A DNA stretch of 64,000 bases, from contig NZ_JNVM01000024.1 of assembly GCF_000722545.1 (NCBI RefSeq), forward strand, positions 115,848 to 179,847. Reading direction: 5' to 3'. Position numbers and translations under genes: made by a program. The stretch comes from Paenibacillus tyrphae. Lineage in GTDB: Bacteria; Bacillota; Bacilli; Paenibacillales; NBRC-103111. Positions 16,349 through 25,841 of the stretch are shown here, one piece after another; within the stretch, counting starts at the first letter, position 1; each line of letters begins with the position of its first letter. The notes under the pieces were generated by a model, which had not been told where the DNA came from, searched no databases, and saw nothing but the letters and a program-made list of their open reading frames with translations.

Positions 16349-18454
16349 CTAGAGCTCCGTCACTCGGATATTGCTGTAGTAGGTTCTCGCCGCACCAAGG
16401 GTGCTGACTCCGTACATGCCGTAGCCGAACGTACCGTCCGTATGCTGCAGGATTTGCTCCCCGTTGATGAACAGCGTGATGACCTGCCCTTGCACCGTCA
16501 CCTTGAGTTCATAGTTCTGGTCAAACTGCCAAGGGTAGCTGGCTCCGGTCAGTTTAGTATAACCGAAATCGTTCAGGTAGAGGGAGACTTGATCTTTGCC
16601 GTCAAAGCCCGCGTGATACCCGCGCATCGCTCCTTGAGCGCGAACCGCCACCAGATGCGAATCGCCGATTTGCGGATTAAGGTCCAAGGTTACAGAATAA
16701 TCCGTGGCAAAATAGTTCCCCGTATACGCTTCGCTAGGCTCGGCGGTCATCAGATACATCGAGCCGTCCACCAGATTCCAAGCGCCGTGATTATGGGCAA
16801 AAGGCGTCACGCAGCCAAAATCACCCGACTGTTTATGGAAATCGATCGTGTAGTCCGCTTTGCCGGAAATCCGGAATTCGTCGATAAAGATGCGGCCCAG
16901 GCTTTTCGGCTTGCGCGTCGAATACGATTCGAGCACGATGCCGACCTCGTCGATCAGCTCGCCTTCCGAATCCGGAATAACGAACTCCACCTCGATCCAC
17001 TCTTGGTTCACGAGCTTAACATAGCCTTGGACGAGCTCTTTCTTGCTTTTGTGCAGCCGGACGTAAGGAGCAATGCCCATCGTTTCGTTGCCGCCCCATT
17101 GATCCAGATAAATGTTCATCGAAACTTTCTGGCCCGAATACGCTCTCGGCGCAAACGTCGGCGAATACCGCTCGTCGCTGAAGTCGGCGCGGGTGTAGTA
17201 AGGCTTGTAAAAGACTTTCGACTTCTCGCCGCGGGTCATGCGGTCAAAGATAACTTCGAGCGAGCCGGTGCCGCGGAAAGCTTTCTCCGTCGAATGCCGC
17301 GCCTGGCAGAAGAACGGATCAGATACCCGGATATTGTGCGTCGAGCCCGGCAGTTCGAAGTCAAAATAAATGTCGCGTTCCGTAAAGCTGTCGACGATTT
17401 CCTGCGGGCACGGCACCTTCGCCAGACGGTAACCCAGAATCGTCAATTCCTTGGCATACGTAGGAATATCCAAAATGTTCAAGTAACCGGAGATGCCCGA
17501 CATCACGATGGAGTCGTTGATCGGCTTGCGGTACTTGTCCGCGATGCCTTCTAGGCCGCATGCGACGCCAAGCACAGTACCGACGTTGCCCGCATTGCAA
17601 TCGGTATCCCAGCCACACATCGTGGCAATTTCCACCGTCCGGTTGAAGTCGCCCTGACCGTAAATCATCGACAGCACGCAGATGCCGGCGTTTGGAATAA
17701 TATGGCATACGCCGGTATATTTGTCGTAGCCCCAGTCTCTTTCGAGCATGTCGCGGCAAGCCCGGAAGTCGTCCGGGTGCTGCGCATGGAATTCCAACAC
17801 CGCTCTCGACACTTTCGCGTAGAGGGAATCCGCCGGAATTTGAGCGAGCCCCGCTTCGATAATCTCGCGGATATCCGACGTTTCGAACGCCTTGGAGATC
17901 GCCGCGCAGAAAAATCTCGCGCCCAGCACCCCTTCGCCGTCGTGCGATACGCGGGCCGCAGCTTCACCGAAATCGGCGGCTTTCTTCGGATTGCAAGGAT
18001 TGACCAAGCCCCACGTATCGATGAAAATTTGCCCGCCGATCTGCTCGGCGATAATAAGCCCGTTCTGCTCGATCGAGCCGGATTGCGGGGCCGGAATTCC
18101 TTTTTTCAGGTTGATGTAAGCCGTATGCTCCGTGCTGACGCCATAGCCGCCCCACCAGAACATCCCGATGCCTTCGCGAGCGTAGTTCAGCCAAGCGCGC
18201 GCCACGTCGTTCGGGGTAATATCGCGGTCGGCCGCGTCGTCGTACAAGGCCCGCAGAAAATAATACGGACCGTTCGCGTCGTCATCGGCAGCGAAGTTTT
18301 TGAATTCCTTCACGTAGTCCGTAATCTCGCCGTACGTATTTTTGATCCGCTCATAAGTCCAGATCGTCGGCTCCACCGGAGCGCCCAACCTTATGCCGAT
18401 ATTCATGCCTAAATAACCTGCGTAAACTTTCTCTAAATAATTCGAAGGAATCAT
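16349..18454 (-). CDS. ADP-ribosylglycohydrolase-family protein with C-terminal beta-sandwich region
   Basis: A 701-residue protein from ATG 18454 (AAAGGCGGTG upstream). Residues about 1-380 are an ADP-ribosylglycohydrolase (DraG) fold, with the binuclear-metal motif GWDTDCNAGNVGTVLG near 300. The C-terminal part is beta-rich and ends in a segment like a concanavalin/LamG-type module (YELKVTVQGQVITLFINGEQ). There is no signal peptide, so it is cytoplasmic. It shares an operon with a second DraG-family gene, a sugar ABC importer and ribokinase, so a catabolic hydrolase acting on an imported N- or O-riboside is more likely than protein de-ADP-ribosylation. Substrate unknown. Confidence 0.82.
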   Translation of the reverse strand: MIPSNYLEKVYAGYLGMNIGIRLGAPVEPTIWTYERIKNTYGEITDYVKEFKNFAADDDANGPYYFLRALYDDAADRDITPNDVARAWLNYAREGIGMFWWGGYGVSTEHTAYINLKKGIPAPQSGSIEQNGLIIAEQIGGQIFIDTWGLVNPCNPKKAADFGEAAARVSHDGEGVLGARFFCAAISKAFETSDIREIIEAGLAQIPADSLYAKVSRAVLEFHAQHPDDFRACRDMLERDWGYDKYTGVCHIIPNAGICVLSMIYGQGDFNRTVEIATMCGWDTDCNAGNVGTVLGVACGLEGIADKYRKPINDSIVMSGISGYLNILDIPTYAKELTILGYRLAKVPCPQEIVDSFTERDIYFDFELPGSTHNIRVSDPFFCQARHSTEKAFRGTGSLEVIFDRMTRGEKSKVFYKPYYTRADFSDERYSPTFAPRAYSGQKVSMNIYLDQWGGNETMGIAPYVRLHKSKKELVQGYVKLVNQEWIEVEFVIPDSEGELIDEVGIVLESYSTRKPKSLGRIFIDEFRISGKADYTIDFHKQSGDFGCVTPFAHNHGAWNLVDGSMYLMTAEPSEAYTGNYFATDYSVTLDLNPQIGDSHLVAVRAQGAMRGYHAGFDGKDQVSLYLNDFGYTKLTGASYPWQFDQNYELKVTVQGQVITLFINGEQILQHTDGTFGYGMYGVSTLGAARTYYSNIRVTEL

Positions 18455-18604
18455 GTTCCGTGCACCGCCTTTAAAATAATGAGCCTGGAAGGCTATGTGA
18501 TCAACTGAAGCAATAGATGTTACGAGGGGGCAGGGTATCCACTTCCGGTCGCTGCTCCACCCCACAAAGTGAAGTTGAAACAGAGAAGCTAAACCTGAGT
18601 ACTT

Positions 18605-18700
18605 TGCGGGGACCCCGGGTCCGCAGGAAATTTGGATTGGAAGCCGCTTACAGCGACATTTCCCGCGGACAAAGGCGAACGCTATCGCTCCTCCAGTGCA
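18605..18700. repeat. Structured intergenic element between the two DraG-family genes
   Basis: The 327-bp gap between the two DraG-family genes holds no gene. Its core has 13-base arms, 18619-18631 and 18658-18670, complementary with one G-U, enclosing a smaller hairpin (GTCGCT / AGCGGC on the minus strand). A second GC-rich hairpin precedes it (TGCGG...CCGCA, 18605-18625). It has the look of a dispersed intergenic repeat, but only one copy is in the window. It could also stabilise or process the operon transcript. Confidence 0.45.
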
Positions 18701-18781
18701 TACCCCGCCTCAGTATGTTTCTCTATTATTATATTGACCACTTCGTTTCTACAGAGCGCTCTCAGTTGCTCCGCTGCCCAT

Positions 18782-19939
18782 TTACCGGACTTCCAGAGCC
18801 TTCTGTCTAAAATTGTTCAATTCCAGATCCTCTTGAATAATTGCCGTGGCCGCTTCGGTAAACCGGTCGCAGCTTGCCGCCATATCCTGCTTATTAACTT
18901 CTTCCAACACCGCGATCTCGTCGGCCGGAATCGCTCGAATGCCCTGCATCGCGCCTAGAATCGCGCCGATCATGACGCCAATCGAATCCGTATCGCGGCC
19001 GGAGCTTACGCCGTCCTTGACTGCCTCTAGGATATCGCCGTCGTGGAGGACCATGTACGCCAGCGCCAGCGGCAGCTCCTCGATGGAGAACAACCGGCTT
19101 GGCGTGTAATGATTCGAAGGGATGCCGACTTTATCGATGCTCCGGTTGACGTCGTCGCGCATCGGAGAGTAGACCGCCATCACTTCGTGCAAAGCATGGA
19201 CAACCTTGTCCCGGTCCGCTTTATCCGCTTGCAGGAGCAGGGCCTTCTCGCAAAGATCGTAAATGGCCCGCTTCGTGCCGTCCTTGGCGTAATACACCGC
19301 GGTTTCCGCCACATCATGGACCGTGACGCCCGGCTCGAACGCCTTGGCGACGCAGGAGGCCAGCACACCCGCCGCTTCCAGCCCGTAGCTGATTTGGTGG
19401 CCGGAGGCGAACAAGATCGCTTCGTCGTACGCTCCCTTCGGGTTGCAGGCGTTCACGATCCCGACGGGAGCGATGTACATAGCCGCTCCGCAGTTGACCA
19501 TATTGCCGTAACCGCCCTCGCGGGGCTCGCAGTTCGCAAGCACATGCCGGTTGAAAATATGCTTCTCCGGATAAAACAACCGGTCCAAAATAAGCGCTTC
19601 CCGGCCAAACTCGGGAATATATCTCGGCCGGAAGGCAATTTCCTTCACAAATTCGTTGGCCATATCGTAGGCATCGAGATGCCGGCGCTCCGTGCAGTAT
19701 ACGTTCATCAGCGCCAGCGTCATGAGCGTGTCGTCCGTCACGATGCCCTGGCCGCGCATTCTGCCCAGCCGCGTCGTTTCCGGCCAATCCGCCTTCCACC
19801 ATTTCGTCTTCGTCGTTTCGACACGGCCGTATTTCTCTTTAATTTGACCGTAGGTCATTTTCTCGATGACCGCGCCCATCGCATCACCGTACGCCGTTCC
19901 GAAGACGACGCCTTTCACCCGATCCGCAAAAGACAGCAT
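18782..19939 (-). CDS. ADP-ribosylglycohydrolase-family protein
   Basis: A 385-residue DraG-family protein. The N-terminal motif VKGVVFGTAYGDAMGA and GIVTDDTLMTLA (metal-binding T-D-D) are at 9-70, and the second metal motif SSGRDTDSIGVMIGAILG is near 320. It is a complete catalytic domain, unlike a simple duplication of the neighbouring gene, which is longer and divergent. It is cytoplasmic, within an operon that imports and phosphorylates a sugar-like compound. Start ATG 19939, 58 nt after the solute-binding protein gene. Confidence 0.88.
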   Translation of the reverse strand: MLSFADRVKGVVFGTAYGDAMGAVIEKMTYGQIKEKYGRVETTKTKWWKADWPETTRLGRMRGQGIVTDDTLMTLALMNVYCTERRHLDAYDMANEFVKEIAFRPRYIPEFGREALILDRLFYPEKHIFNRHVLANCEPREGGYGNMVNCGAAMYIAPVGIVNACNPKGAYDEAILFASGHQISYGLEAAGVLASCVAKAFEPGVTVHDVAETAVYYAKDGTKRAIYDLCEKALLLQADKADRDKVVHALHEVMAVYSPMRDDVNRSIDKVGIPSNHYTPSRLFSIEELPLALAYMVLHDGDILEAVKDGVSSGRDTDSIGVMIGAILGAMQGIRAIPADEIAVLEEVNKQDMAASCDRFTEAATAIIQEDLELNNFRQKALEVR

Positions 19940-19997
19940 CGGTTCCTCTCCCCTCCGCAGGAAGTGCGAGGCCTCCGCCCCGCACTTTACCGGCCGT

Positions 19998-21449
19998 TTA
20001 TTTTATCGTTTGGTTGGCGTAATCTGTAATTTCCTTGCCACCTGCGGCATTCCAGGCTTGTACGAACTGATCGAAATCCGCGATCGTTTTCTTGCCCGTC
20101 ACCACGTTGGCGGCAAATTCTTTGTAGAGCGCGTTGCAGGCGTCCCATTTGGCTGCGAGCTCCGCAGGAATGATGAAGCTGTTGTCTTTTTTGGACAGCT
20201 TGGACATCATATCCAGCGATTTTGCCGCCGGCTCGGACAAGTATGGCGTCGACGGATCGAACTCCGGCTTGAAGTTCACGGTCGAATCGACAAACCGCGG
20301 ATACCATTCGGCCGATTTGGCCGTCAGCTTGATTTTGTTGTCGACGACGGTGTATTGATTGCCTTCGATGCCGAGCTTATCCAGCAGTTGGCCTTTCGGG
20401 CTGGCCAGGTACTCCAATACGGCGAAGGCCATCTCTTTATTTTTCGCGGTTTTGGCAATTGCAAAGCCGCGGCTCTCCTTGCTTACGTCAACCGGGGTAT
20501 ATCCTTGGCCTTTCCCTTTTGCCGGCGGCAGAGGCATTACCTTCGCAGCCGCTCCGTTCTGAGACGTCGATTTGGTGTTGTAGAGGTCGATAACTTTACC
20601 TTGCGTCCCTGCGATAACCGCCGCTTGACCGTCGTAGAACGCTTTCTCTTTCGTATCCCATTTTTTGGTCAGGAACTCGGGATCGAGCAGGCCGTCCTTG
20701 TACAGCTTCGCATAAAACTCCAGCTTGTCTTTTTCGAAGGAGGTCGTTTTGCCAAATGCGTATTTGCCGTCCTCGCCCTTCAGCCATGTGGAGGTCAGTC
20801 CGAACGATTGCCCGAATGTGGCGTCAAGCTCGTCAAGCGTACCGGCTGTCGTATAGGCGAATTTGGCGCCGTTCTTTTCTTTCAGCTCTTTGAAGAAGGT
20901 ATAGTAGTTGTCCACGGTCGGGTTAACCAGCAGTTCCTTGCCCGATGCCGTCTTGTCAAACCAGTCCTGGCGCACGACCGGAACCGAGCTGCTCGTCGGC
21001 GACAGCCACACCAGATACGGATAGTTTTTCGTTCTTTCCTGGTTGTACGGGTTCATGGACGCTTTCACTTGCGTCGATTTTTCGATGTACGGCGTCAAGT
21101 CTTCCAGAATTTTTTGGGTGACCGCGAACTGGTAGTCGCCGCCTTGGAAATAAATCAGATCGGGAATGTTACCGCTTTGCAGCAGCAGGCCCAGCTTCTC
21201 GGAGTAGGTGCCGCTCTGCACGGGAACGAGCTGCAGCTTCACGTTTTTGCCTTCGGCTTTCATGCCTTCTTCGATGCCTTTGAGCAATGGATCGTCGGGC
21301 TGCAGGTCCTTGTCGACGATCGTAATCGTGACCGGCTGGTCGCCGGACGGCGCCGCTGCCGAACCGCCCGGAGCTGTCGAATTGCCGGAGCTGCACGCGG
21401 TGGAGATGACCAGCAAGCTTGCGGCCAGCAGGGTGAACGCTTTTCTCAT
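19998..21449 (-). CDS. ABC importer solute-binding lipoprotein (family 1, LplA-like)
   Basis: A 483-residue extracellular solute-binding lipoprotein. The signal peptide ends in ISTAC-SSG with Cys19 as the probable lipid anchor, although Ser at -3 is not ideal. A Ser/Gly/Pro-rich linker leads to a two-lobed binding domain with PDLIYFQGGDY and the C-terminal WNAAGGKEI. It goes with two CUT1-type permeases immediately upstream. No ATPase gene is present, which is usual for such importers in Bacillales that share the MsmX ATPase. The ligand is unknown. Confidence 0.9.
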   Translation of the reverse strand: MRKAFTLLAASLLVISTACSSGNSTAPGGSAAAPSGDQPVTITIVDKDLQPDDPLLKGIEEGMKAEGKNVKLQLVPVQSGTYSEKLGLLLQSGNIPDLIYFQGGDYQFAVTQKILEDLTPYIEKSTQVKASMNPYNQERTKNYPYLVWLSPTSSSVPVVRQDWFDKTASGKELLVNPTVDNYYTFFKELKEKNGAKFAYTTAGTLDELDATFGQSFGLTSTWLKGEDGKYAFGKTTSFEKDKLEFYAKLYKDGLLDPEFLTKKWDTKEKAFYDGQAAVIAGTQGKVIDLYNTKSTSQNGAAAKVMPLPPAKGKGQGYTPVDVSKESRGFAIAKTAKNKEMAFAVLEYLASPKGQLLDKLGIEGNQYTVVDNKIKLTAKSAEWYPRFVDSTVNFKPEFDPSTPYLSEPAAKSLDMMSKLSKKDNSFIIPAELAAKWDACNALYKEFAANVVTGKKTIADFDQFVQAWNAAGGKEITDYANQTIK

Positions 21450-21479
21450 TTGTATTTCCTCCCCAATGTCTTGTGTTGT

Positions 21480-22364
21480 TTATTCTTTGACGCCGCCATC
21501 CATTACTCCGCTGGTATAATACTTCAGAATAATAGGATAGAGCATAAGAATCGGAATCATGGCAACGACGATTGTAGCCGCTTTCAGCGATGAGAAATCA
21601 AGCTGCGCGATATTGTTGTTCTTGAGCAGATTCGCTGCGCCGACCAGCGTCGAAGTGTCCCGCTCCACGACGAATTGTCTAAGCAGCACTTGCAGCACCG
21701 TATTCTCGCGGCTGGACAAGAAAATGCTGGATTTGAAAAACTCGTTCCACTTCGCAATCGCGTAGAACATCCCGATCGTAAGCAGCGGTATGCGCGCCAG
21801 CGGCATAACGATCCGGATAAACAGAGTCATGTGCCCGGCGCCGTCGATTCTGGCCGCTTCCAGCAGGGACTCCGGAATTTCTTCCAGAAAACGCATCATA
21901 ATAATCAAGTAGTACACGTTAATCATCCGGTAAAGCACCATCGACCACAGGCTGTCGAGCAGATGCAGATCCTTCATGACCATATATTCCTGAACGATCC
22001 CCGGCTCGAAGATCATGATGATGATCAGAAAAATCATAATCGGGGTTTTGCCGACCAAGTTTTTTCGCGTTAAGACATAGGCTGCAATCGTTGTAAAAAA
22101 GATACATAAGCAAGTGCCCACGATAGTAATAAACAGCGAATTCATCAGCGCCTTGCCGACAATCGGATTGCCGAGAACGACTTGAAAATTGATCAGCGAG
22201 AACCCCTTGGGCAGCAGATCGTAGCCTTTCAATTGATTAACCCGGTCCGGATGCGATAACGCCCTGGCAAATATGTTCACGATCGGCACGAACATCGTCA
22301 GCGTCAGAAGCGTCAGCATCAGCCCGATCAACAGTTTGAAAACGGTTATTTTTTTGCCAACCAT
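21480..22364 (-). CDS. ABC sugar permease, LplC/YtcP-type
   Basis: A 294-residue permease with six predicted membrane helices and the cytoplasmic EAA-type loop (ESLLEAARIDGAGHMTLFIRI). The C-terminus YTSGVMDGGVKE is typical of the LplC/YtcP group. It pairs with the LplB-type permease 12 nt upstream and the binding lipoprotein downstream. Confidence 0.92.
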   Translation of the reverse strand: MVGKKITVFKLLIGLMLTLLTLTMFVPIVNIFARALSHPDRVNQLKGYDLLPKGFSLINFQVVLGNPIVGKALMNSLFITIVGTCLCIFFTTIAAYVLTRKNLVGKTPIMIFLIIIMIFEPGIVQEYMVMKDLHLLDSLWSMVLYRMINVYYLIIMMRFLEEIPESLLEAARIDGAGHMTLFIRIVMPLARIPLLTIGMFYAIAKWNEFFKSSIFLSSRENTVLQVLLRQFVVERDTSTLVGAANLLKNNNIAQLDFSSLKAATIVVAMIPILMLYPIILKYYTSGVMDGGVKE

Positions 22365-22376
22365 CTTGGCTCCCCC

Positions 22377-23279
22377 TTACCATGCGCCTTTCGAGGTCAA
22401 TTTCTTCGATATGAAATGAGTGGACAGGACGAGCACGACGCCAATCAGGCTCTTGAACAAGTTGGCCGCTGTAGCGAACGAATATTGCCCGTTGATCAAG
22501 CCGACACGGTAGACATACGTATCGATAATATCGATCTGGCTGTTGACGGAATCGTTGGTGAAGTTCAATACCTGATCAAGTCCCGCATTCATAATGAAGC
22601 CGACATTCAGGATGAAAATCGTGACCATTGGAACGTACAGGTGCGGCAGCACGACTCGGGTGACAATGTGCCAGCGGGACGCTCCATCGACATAAGCCGC
22701 TTCGTACAAGCTGGGGCTGACGCCCATAATCGCAGCCAGAAAAATAATCGAGTCCCAGCCGATACTGCGCCAAGCTTCGCTGGCAATCAGCACCCACCGG
22801 ATGCTTCCTTTATCCGTCAGGAAATCTTGAGGCGGAAAGCCGAGCGCCTTGATCAGATCGTTCACTGCTCCCGTAGACGGGGACAGAAATTCGAACCAAA
22901 CGCCCGCAATGACGACCCACGACAGAAAGTGGGGCAAGTACGAAACGACCTGCACCGCCTTGCGGAATTTGCCGTTCGCGAACTCGTTGAGCATCAGCGC
23001 GAACAGGATCGGAATCGGAAAAATAAGAAACATTTTCATCGCGCTAATGATTAAAGTATTGGCCAGTACGTTGGAAAATATGGGCGTGCTGAACAGCTCG
23101 CGGAAATATTTGAGCCCGACGTACACGTTGTCTCCGAGAATGCGGTATTCGTAAAAGGCCAGCTTCATGCCGATAATCGGCCACACATGGAAGATGACGA
23201 AATACGCGAGACACGGGAGAAGCATGAGATACAGCACTTTATCGGCCCATATTCGATTCAGCTTCGAATACGCTTTCAT
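22377..23279 (-). CDS. ABC sugar permease, LplB-type
   Basis: A 300-residue permease with six membrane helices, N-terminal YLMLLPCLAYFVIFHVWPI, and the EAA-type loop SLYEAAYVDGASRWHIVTR. This is the LplB-type partner of a CUT1-like importer for oligosaccharides or glycosides. It follows the DUF4387 gene by 20 nt. Confidence 0.92.
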   Translation of the reverse strand: MKAYSKLNRIWADKVLYLMLLPCLAYFVIFHVWPIIGMKLAFYEYRILGDNVYVGLKYFRELFSTPIFSNVLANTLIISAMKMFLIFPIPILFALMLNEFANGKFRKAVQVVSYLPHFLSWVVIAGVWFEFLSPSTGAVNDLIKALGFPPQDFLTDKGSIRWVLIASEAWRSIGWDSIIFLAAIMGVSPSLYEAAYVDGASRWHIVTRVVLPHLYVPMVTIFILNVGFIMNAGLDQVLNFTNDSVNSQIDIIDTYVYRVGLINGQYSFATAANLFKSLIGVVLVLSTHFISKKLTSKGAW

Positions 23280-23299
23280 CCGTTACACCTCCTGACGGA

Positions 23300-23611
23300 T
23301 CACAAGTTGATCTCCAGTTCCATCAGCGGCGCATGCTGCTGCGCCCCGTACACGTCCCGGTCCAGGAAGGTGCCTGACGAAACTTTTCTCGCAAACGTAA
23401 TTTTGAATCCGAGCGCCTGATCGAAGAAGACGATCTGCGTAATGTTATCTTGCTCAATATTGTAGAGCCGCGATACGAGCTCTTTATTGATCAGGCCTTG
23501 CTCTTTGATTTTGTAATAAACGGACGGATCGTCGAACAACACGTCAACCGTAATTTCAAAGGGGCCGCTGTTTTTGCTGCGCAGGACGGCCGCCGCATCG
23601 AATAACTTCAT
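23300..23611 (-). CDS. DUF4387 family protein
   Basis: A 103-residue cytoplasmic protein of the DUF4387 type (KSKNSGPFEITVDVLFDD-like N-terminus), a family that occurs beside or fused to AtuA/DUF1446 proteins. It is 3 nt downstream of the AtuA-like gene and almost certainly its functional partner or subunit. No catalytic residues are recognised. Confidence 0.85.
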   Translation of the reverse strand: MKLFDAAAVLRSKNSGPFEITVDVLFDDPSVYYKIKEQGLINKELVSRLYNIEQDNITQIVFFDQALGFKITFARKVSSGTFLDRDVYGAQQHAPLMELEINL

Positions 23612-23614
23612 ATT

Positions 23615-24982
23615 TTACACCTCTTCATAATCGGTCCGGAACATTTCGAATCCGTCCGAGACTTCCATCAGGTGGTAAACGGAGAACTCGTATACCGCTC
23701 CGAACGGCACATCGCTAGGCGCAAACGGAAACGCCAAATTCCCTGCCGTCGCTTTTCTTCCTTCGTAGCCGTAATGCAGGAAGGTCGATCTTACCGAGCT
23801 GCATACCGCATTGGCCAGCTCCTGCGTCTTGGCGACGACCTCGAACACGATCCCCAGCTCATGCGCCGGCTTGCGCTGCGGCTCCAGCTCGCCCAACACG
23901 CCGTCGAGGCCGTAGTTGATAAAATGGATCTTGTAATCGTCCGGCGACACTTCGCTGTAATACTCGCGCACCTGCTGCTTGACCAGTTCTTCGACTTCTT
24001 CGATCTTCGCAATCAGCAGCGGATCTCGGACCCCTGCGACGACAAACGTCCGGTAAGCCACCTTCATCGCGCCTTCCAGCTTGATCTTGTACACCGGAGT
24101 CTCGGCGATTTGACTGCCGCGCACTTCGACGCTGCCGTCCCCAAGCTCGGTAAAGACGCAATGCTCCAGATTGAGCACCAAGCCCGGCCCGTGCAAAATG
24201 TACGGGTGGTCCTTCTCATAAAACGTGTGCGCCGCCACCGACACCGCCGTACATTTACGGTTCTCATTGAGCGGCTGCACGATAAACGAATCCGTTTTCA
24301 AAGTGCCGAGCATGCAATCCTTCGTCGTTCCTGGCTCGGCGGAAAGCGCGGCGCATTCCAGAATTTTGCCGAGATGGTAAGCAAGCGCCGTATCGTAGCC
24401 ATGATGCATGGCGACAGCTGCAAAAGGCGACGGGTCGTACGCGCGGCCGCAAATAATAATGTCTGCCGCTTCCTCCAGCGCCGCAACAATCGGTTCGTGT
24501 CCCATCTGCGCCACGACGCGGTCGGTTGCCGCAAGCCGTTCCGGCGTCAGCGGCGCAACGGTCAGGCCCAGCGGCTCGCACTTGCCTGCCTCCAGCTTCG
24601 CCGTCACCACCTCGTGGGGAATGTCCGCCCAGATGGTCGCTACCTTAATACCGCGAATTCCATGCTCTTCCAGAATCTCCAAGACGATCGACCGGGTCCA
24701 TTCCACATGAACCTTTGCGCCGCTTCCCCCGGCTGACCCGATGATGATCGGAATGCCTGCTTTGACGCCCTCGGTAATGATGATTTCGAGATCCTTCTTG
24801 CAGGCCTGCTTGCTGACAATCGCCGTGCCTGCACCTAATTTATGAGGTCCCGCGTCGGTAGAACCTGCGTCCACCACGATCGCATCCGGGCCGCAAGCCA
24901 TCCCGTTCATAAAGGAGGACTTCGGAAACCCGTAGCCCAGCATCCCGCAAGGGGCCAAAATTTTGAACTCGTCCTTTGCCAT
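23615..24982 (-). CDS. AtuA-like (DUF1446) protein
   Basis: A 455-residue member of the AtuA/DUF1446 family: N-terminal ILAPCGMLGYGFP, then DAIVVDAGSTDAGPHKLG, and a glycine-rich IIIGSAGGSGAKVH. Named from acyclic terpene utilisation in pseudomonads, but its reaction is undefined and homologues occur in many catabolic clusters. It is the first gene of the leftward operon, behind an operator-like palindrome (25059-25075). Its role with a sugar importer, two DraG-family proteins and a ribokinase is unknown. Confidence 0.87.
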   Translation of the reverse strand: MAKDEFKILAPCGMLGYGFPKSSFMNGMACGPDAIVVDAGSTDAGPHKLGAGTAIVSKQACKKDLEIIITEGVKAGIPIIIGSAGGSGAKVHVEWTRSIVLEILEEHGIRGIKVATIWADIPHEVVTAKLEAGKCEPLGLTVAPLTPERLAATDRVVAQMGHEPIVAALEEAADIIICGRAYDPSPFAAVAMHHGYDTALAYHLGKILECAALSAEPGTTKDCMLGTLKTDSFIVQPLNENRKCTAVSVAAHTFYEKDHPYILHGPGLVLNLEHCVFTELGDGSVEVRGSQIAETPVYKIKLEGAMKVAYRTFVVAGVRDPLLIAKIEEVEELVKQQVREYYSEVSPDDYKIHFINYGLDGVLGELEPQRKPAHELGIVFEVVAKTQELANAVCSSVRSTFLHYGYEGRKATAGNLAFPFAPSDVPFGAVYEFSVYHLMEVSDGFEMFRTDYEEV

Positions 24983-25058
24983 ATGACTCCTCCGCCCTAT
25001 CCGCTAACGATGATTATCTGTATTTTCCACCAACTCACACAAATTTTGGATATTGGGT

Positions 25059-25085
25059 AATTGGGTGGTCCAATTTAAACGTCAA
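25059..25085 (-). promoter_or_regulatory. Operator and -35 box of the AtuA-like operon
   Basis: AATTGG-GTGGT-CCAATT (25059-25075) is a 17-bp palindrome of the same form as the one before the gntR-type gene. It lies directly downstream of a TTGACG -35 box (25080-25085, minus strand) where RNA polymerase must sit. Repression by the adjacent FadR-type regulator is inferred. Confidence 0.65.
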
Positions 25086-25096
25086 AAGGATGCTGC

Positions 25097-25801
25097 TCAT
25101 CCGTTTGACTCCACTTTGTTCGAAGAAACATTTTGCTTCACCTGTTGGAGATGGTGCAGGAGCGCCGCTTTGGCTTTCGCCGGATCTTTTTCCTTGATCG
25201 CTTGAAGTATGGCGTAATGCTCCTTGTACACTTCGCTTTTTCGGCCGGGGATATCGACCGTCTTGGTCAGTGTTTTTTGCAGAAGATCCATGTGCAGATC
25301 GATCAGATTCACCAGCACGACATTGTGCGTCGCTTTGGCGATCGAGAGATGGAACGCCTGATCGGGATTGACGGGATCTTCGGAGTTGCGGTCGATCGTC
25401 CCCCAGCGCTCAAGAGCGCTTTCAATTTCCGCAATATCCTGTTCGGTCGCCCGCATTGCCGCCAATTCCACAATTCCCGTCTCGAAAATCTCCCTTGCCT
25501 CCAGCAGCTCGATAATCGTCGCCCGCTCGATATTTTCGAGGATGCGCTTCGTATCTTCCGCCTTCGAGAGGTTTTTGCTGAGGAAACGGCCGCCTCCCGG
25601 ACGGGTTTCGATCAGTCCCTCCCGCTCCAAAATGCGGAAAGCTTCGCGCAGCGTGCCGCGGCTGATCCCGAACGCTTGAGCCAGCTCCCGTTCCGTAGGC
25701 AGGACGTCCCCCGGAGCAAGGTTGCCTTCGAGAATGATATTTTCTATCTGCTCAATGACATCTTCATAGACCCGGTGGTATTTTATTTTCTTAATGGTCA
25801 T
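25097..25801 (-). CDS. FadR/GntR-family transcriptional regulator
   Basis: A 234-residue FadR-subfamily regulator: an N-terminal winged helix with AFGISRGTLREAFRILEREG near 45-65, and an all-helical FCD ligand domain with the metal-type residues spread over DQAFHLSIAKATHN and KEHYAILQAI. I start at ATG 25801, not the upstream in-frame codon at 25864, because the promoter and a palindromic operator occupy that stretch. It lies between two catabolic operons and likely represses the leftward one and itself. Ligand unknown. Confidence 0.9.
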   Translation of the reverse strand: MTIKKIKYHRVYEDVIEQIENIILEGNLAPGDVLPTERELAQAFGISRGTLREAFRILEREGLIETRPGGGRFLSKNLSKAEDTKRILENIERATIIELLEAREIFETGIVELAAMRATEQDIAEIESALERWGTIDRNSEDPVNPDQAFHLSIAKATHNVVLVNLIDLHMDLLQKTLTKTVDIPGRKSEVYKEHYAILQAIKEKDPAKAKAALLHHLQQVKQNVSSNKVESNG

Positions 25802-25841
25802 TGTCCCGTTACCTTTCCAAGAGTAGCATTTACTTTCGGAT

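Noticed and set aside
16181..17554. Long open frame on the plus strand across the DraG-CBM gene
   Set aside because: It is antisense to a clear gene with conserved motifs, has no ribosome site, and its translation is Arg/His/Val-rich low-quality sequence.
19866..21593. Plus-strand open frame of about 575 codons over the solute-binding protein gene
   Set aside because: Mirror of the codon pattern of the real minus-strand gene; no domain and no start signal.
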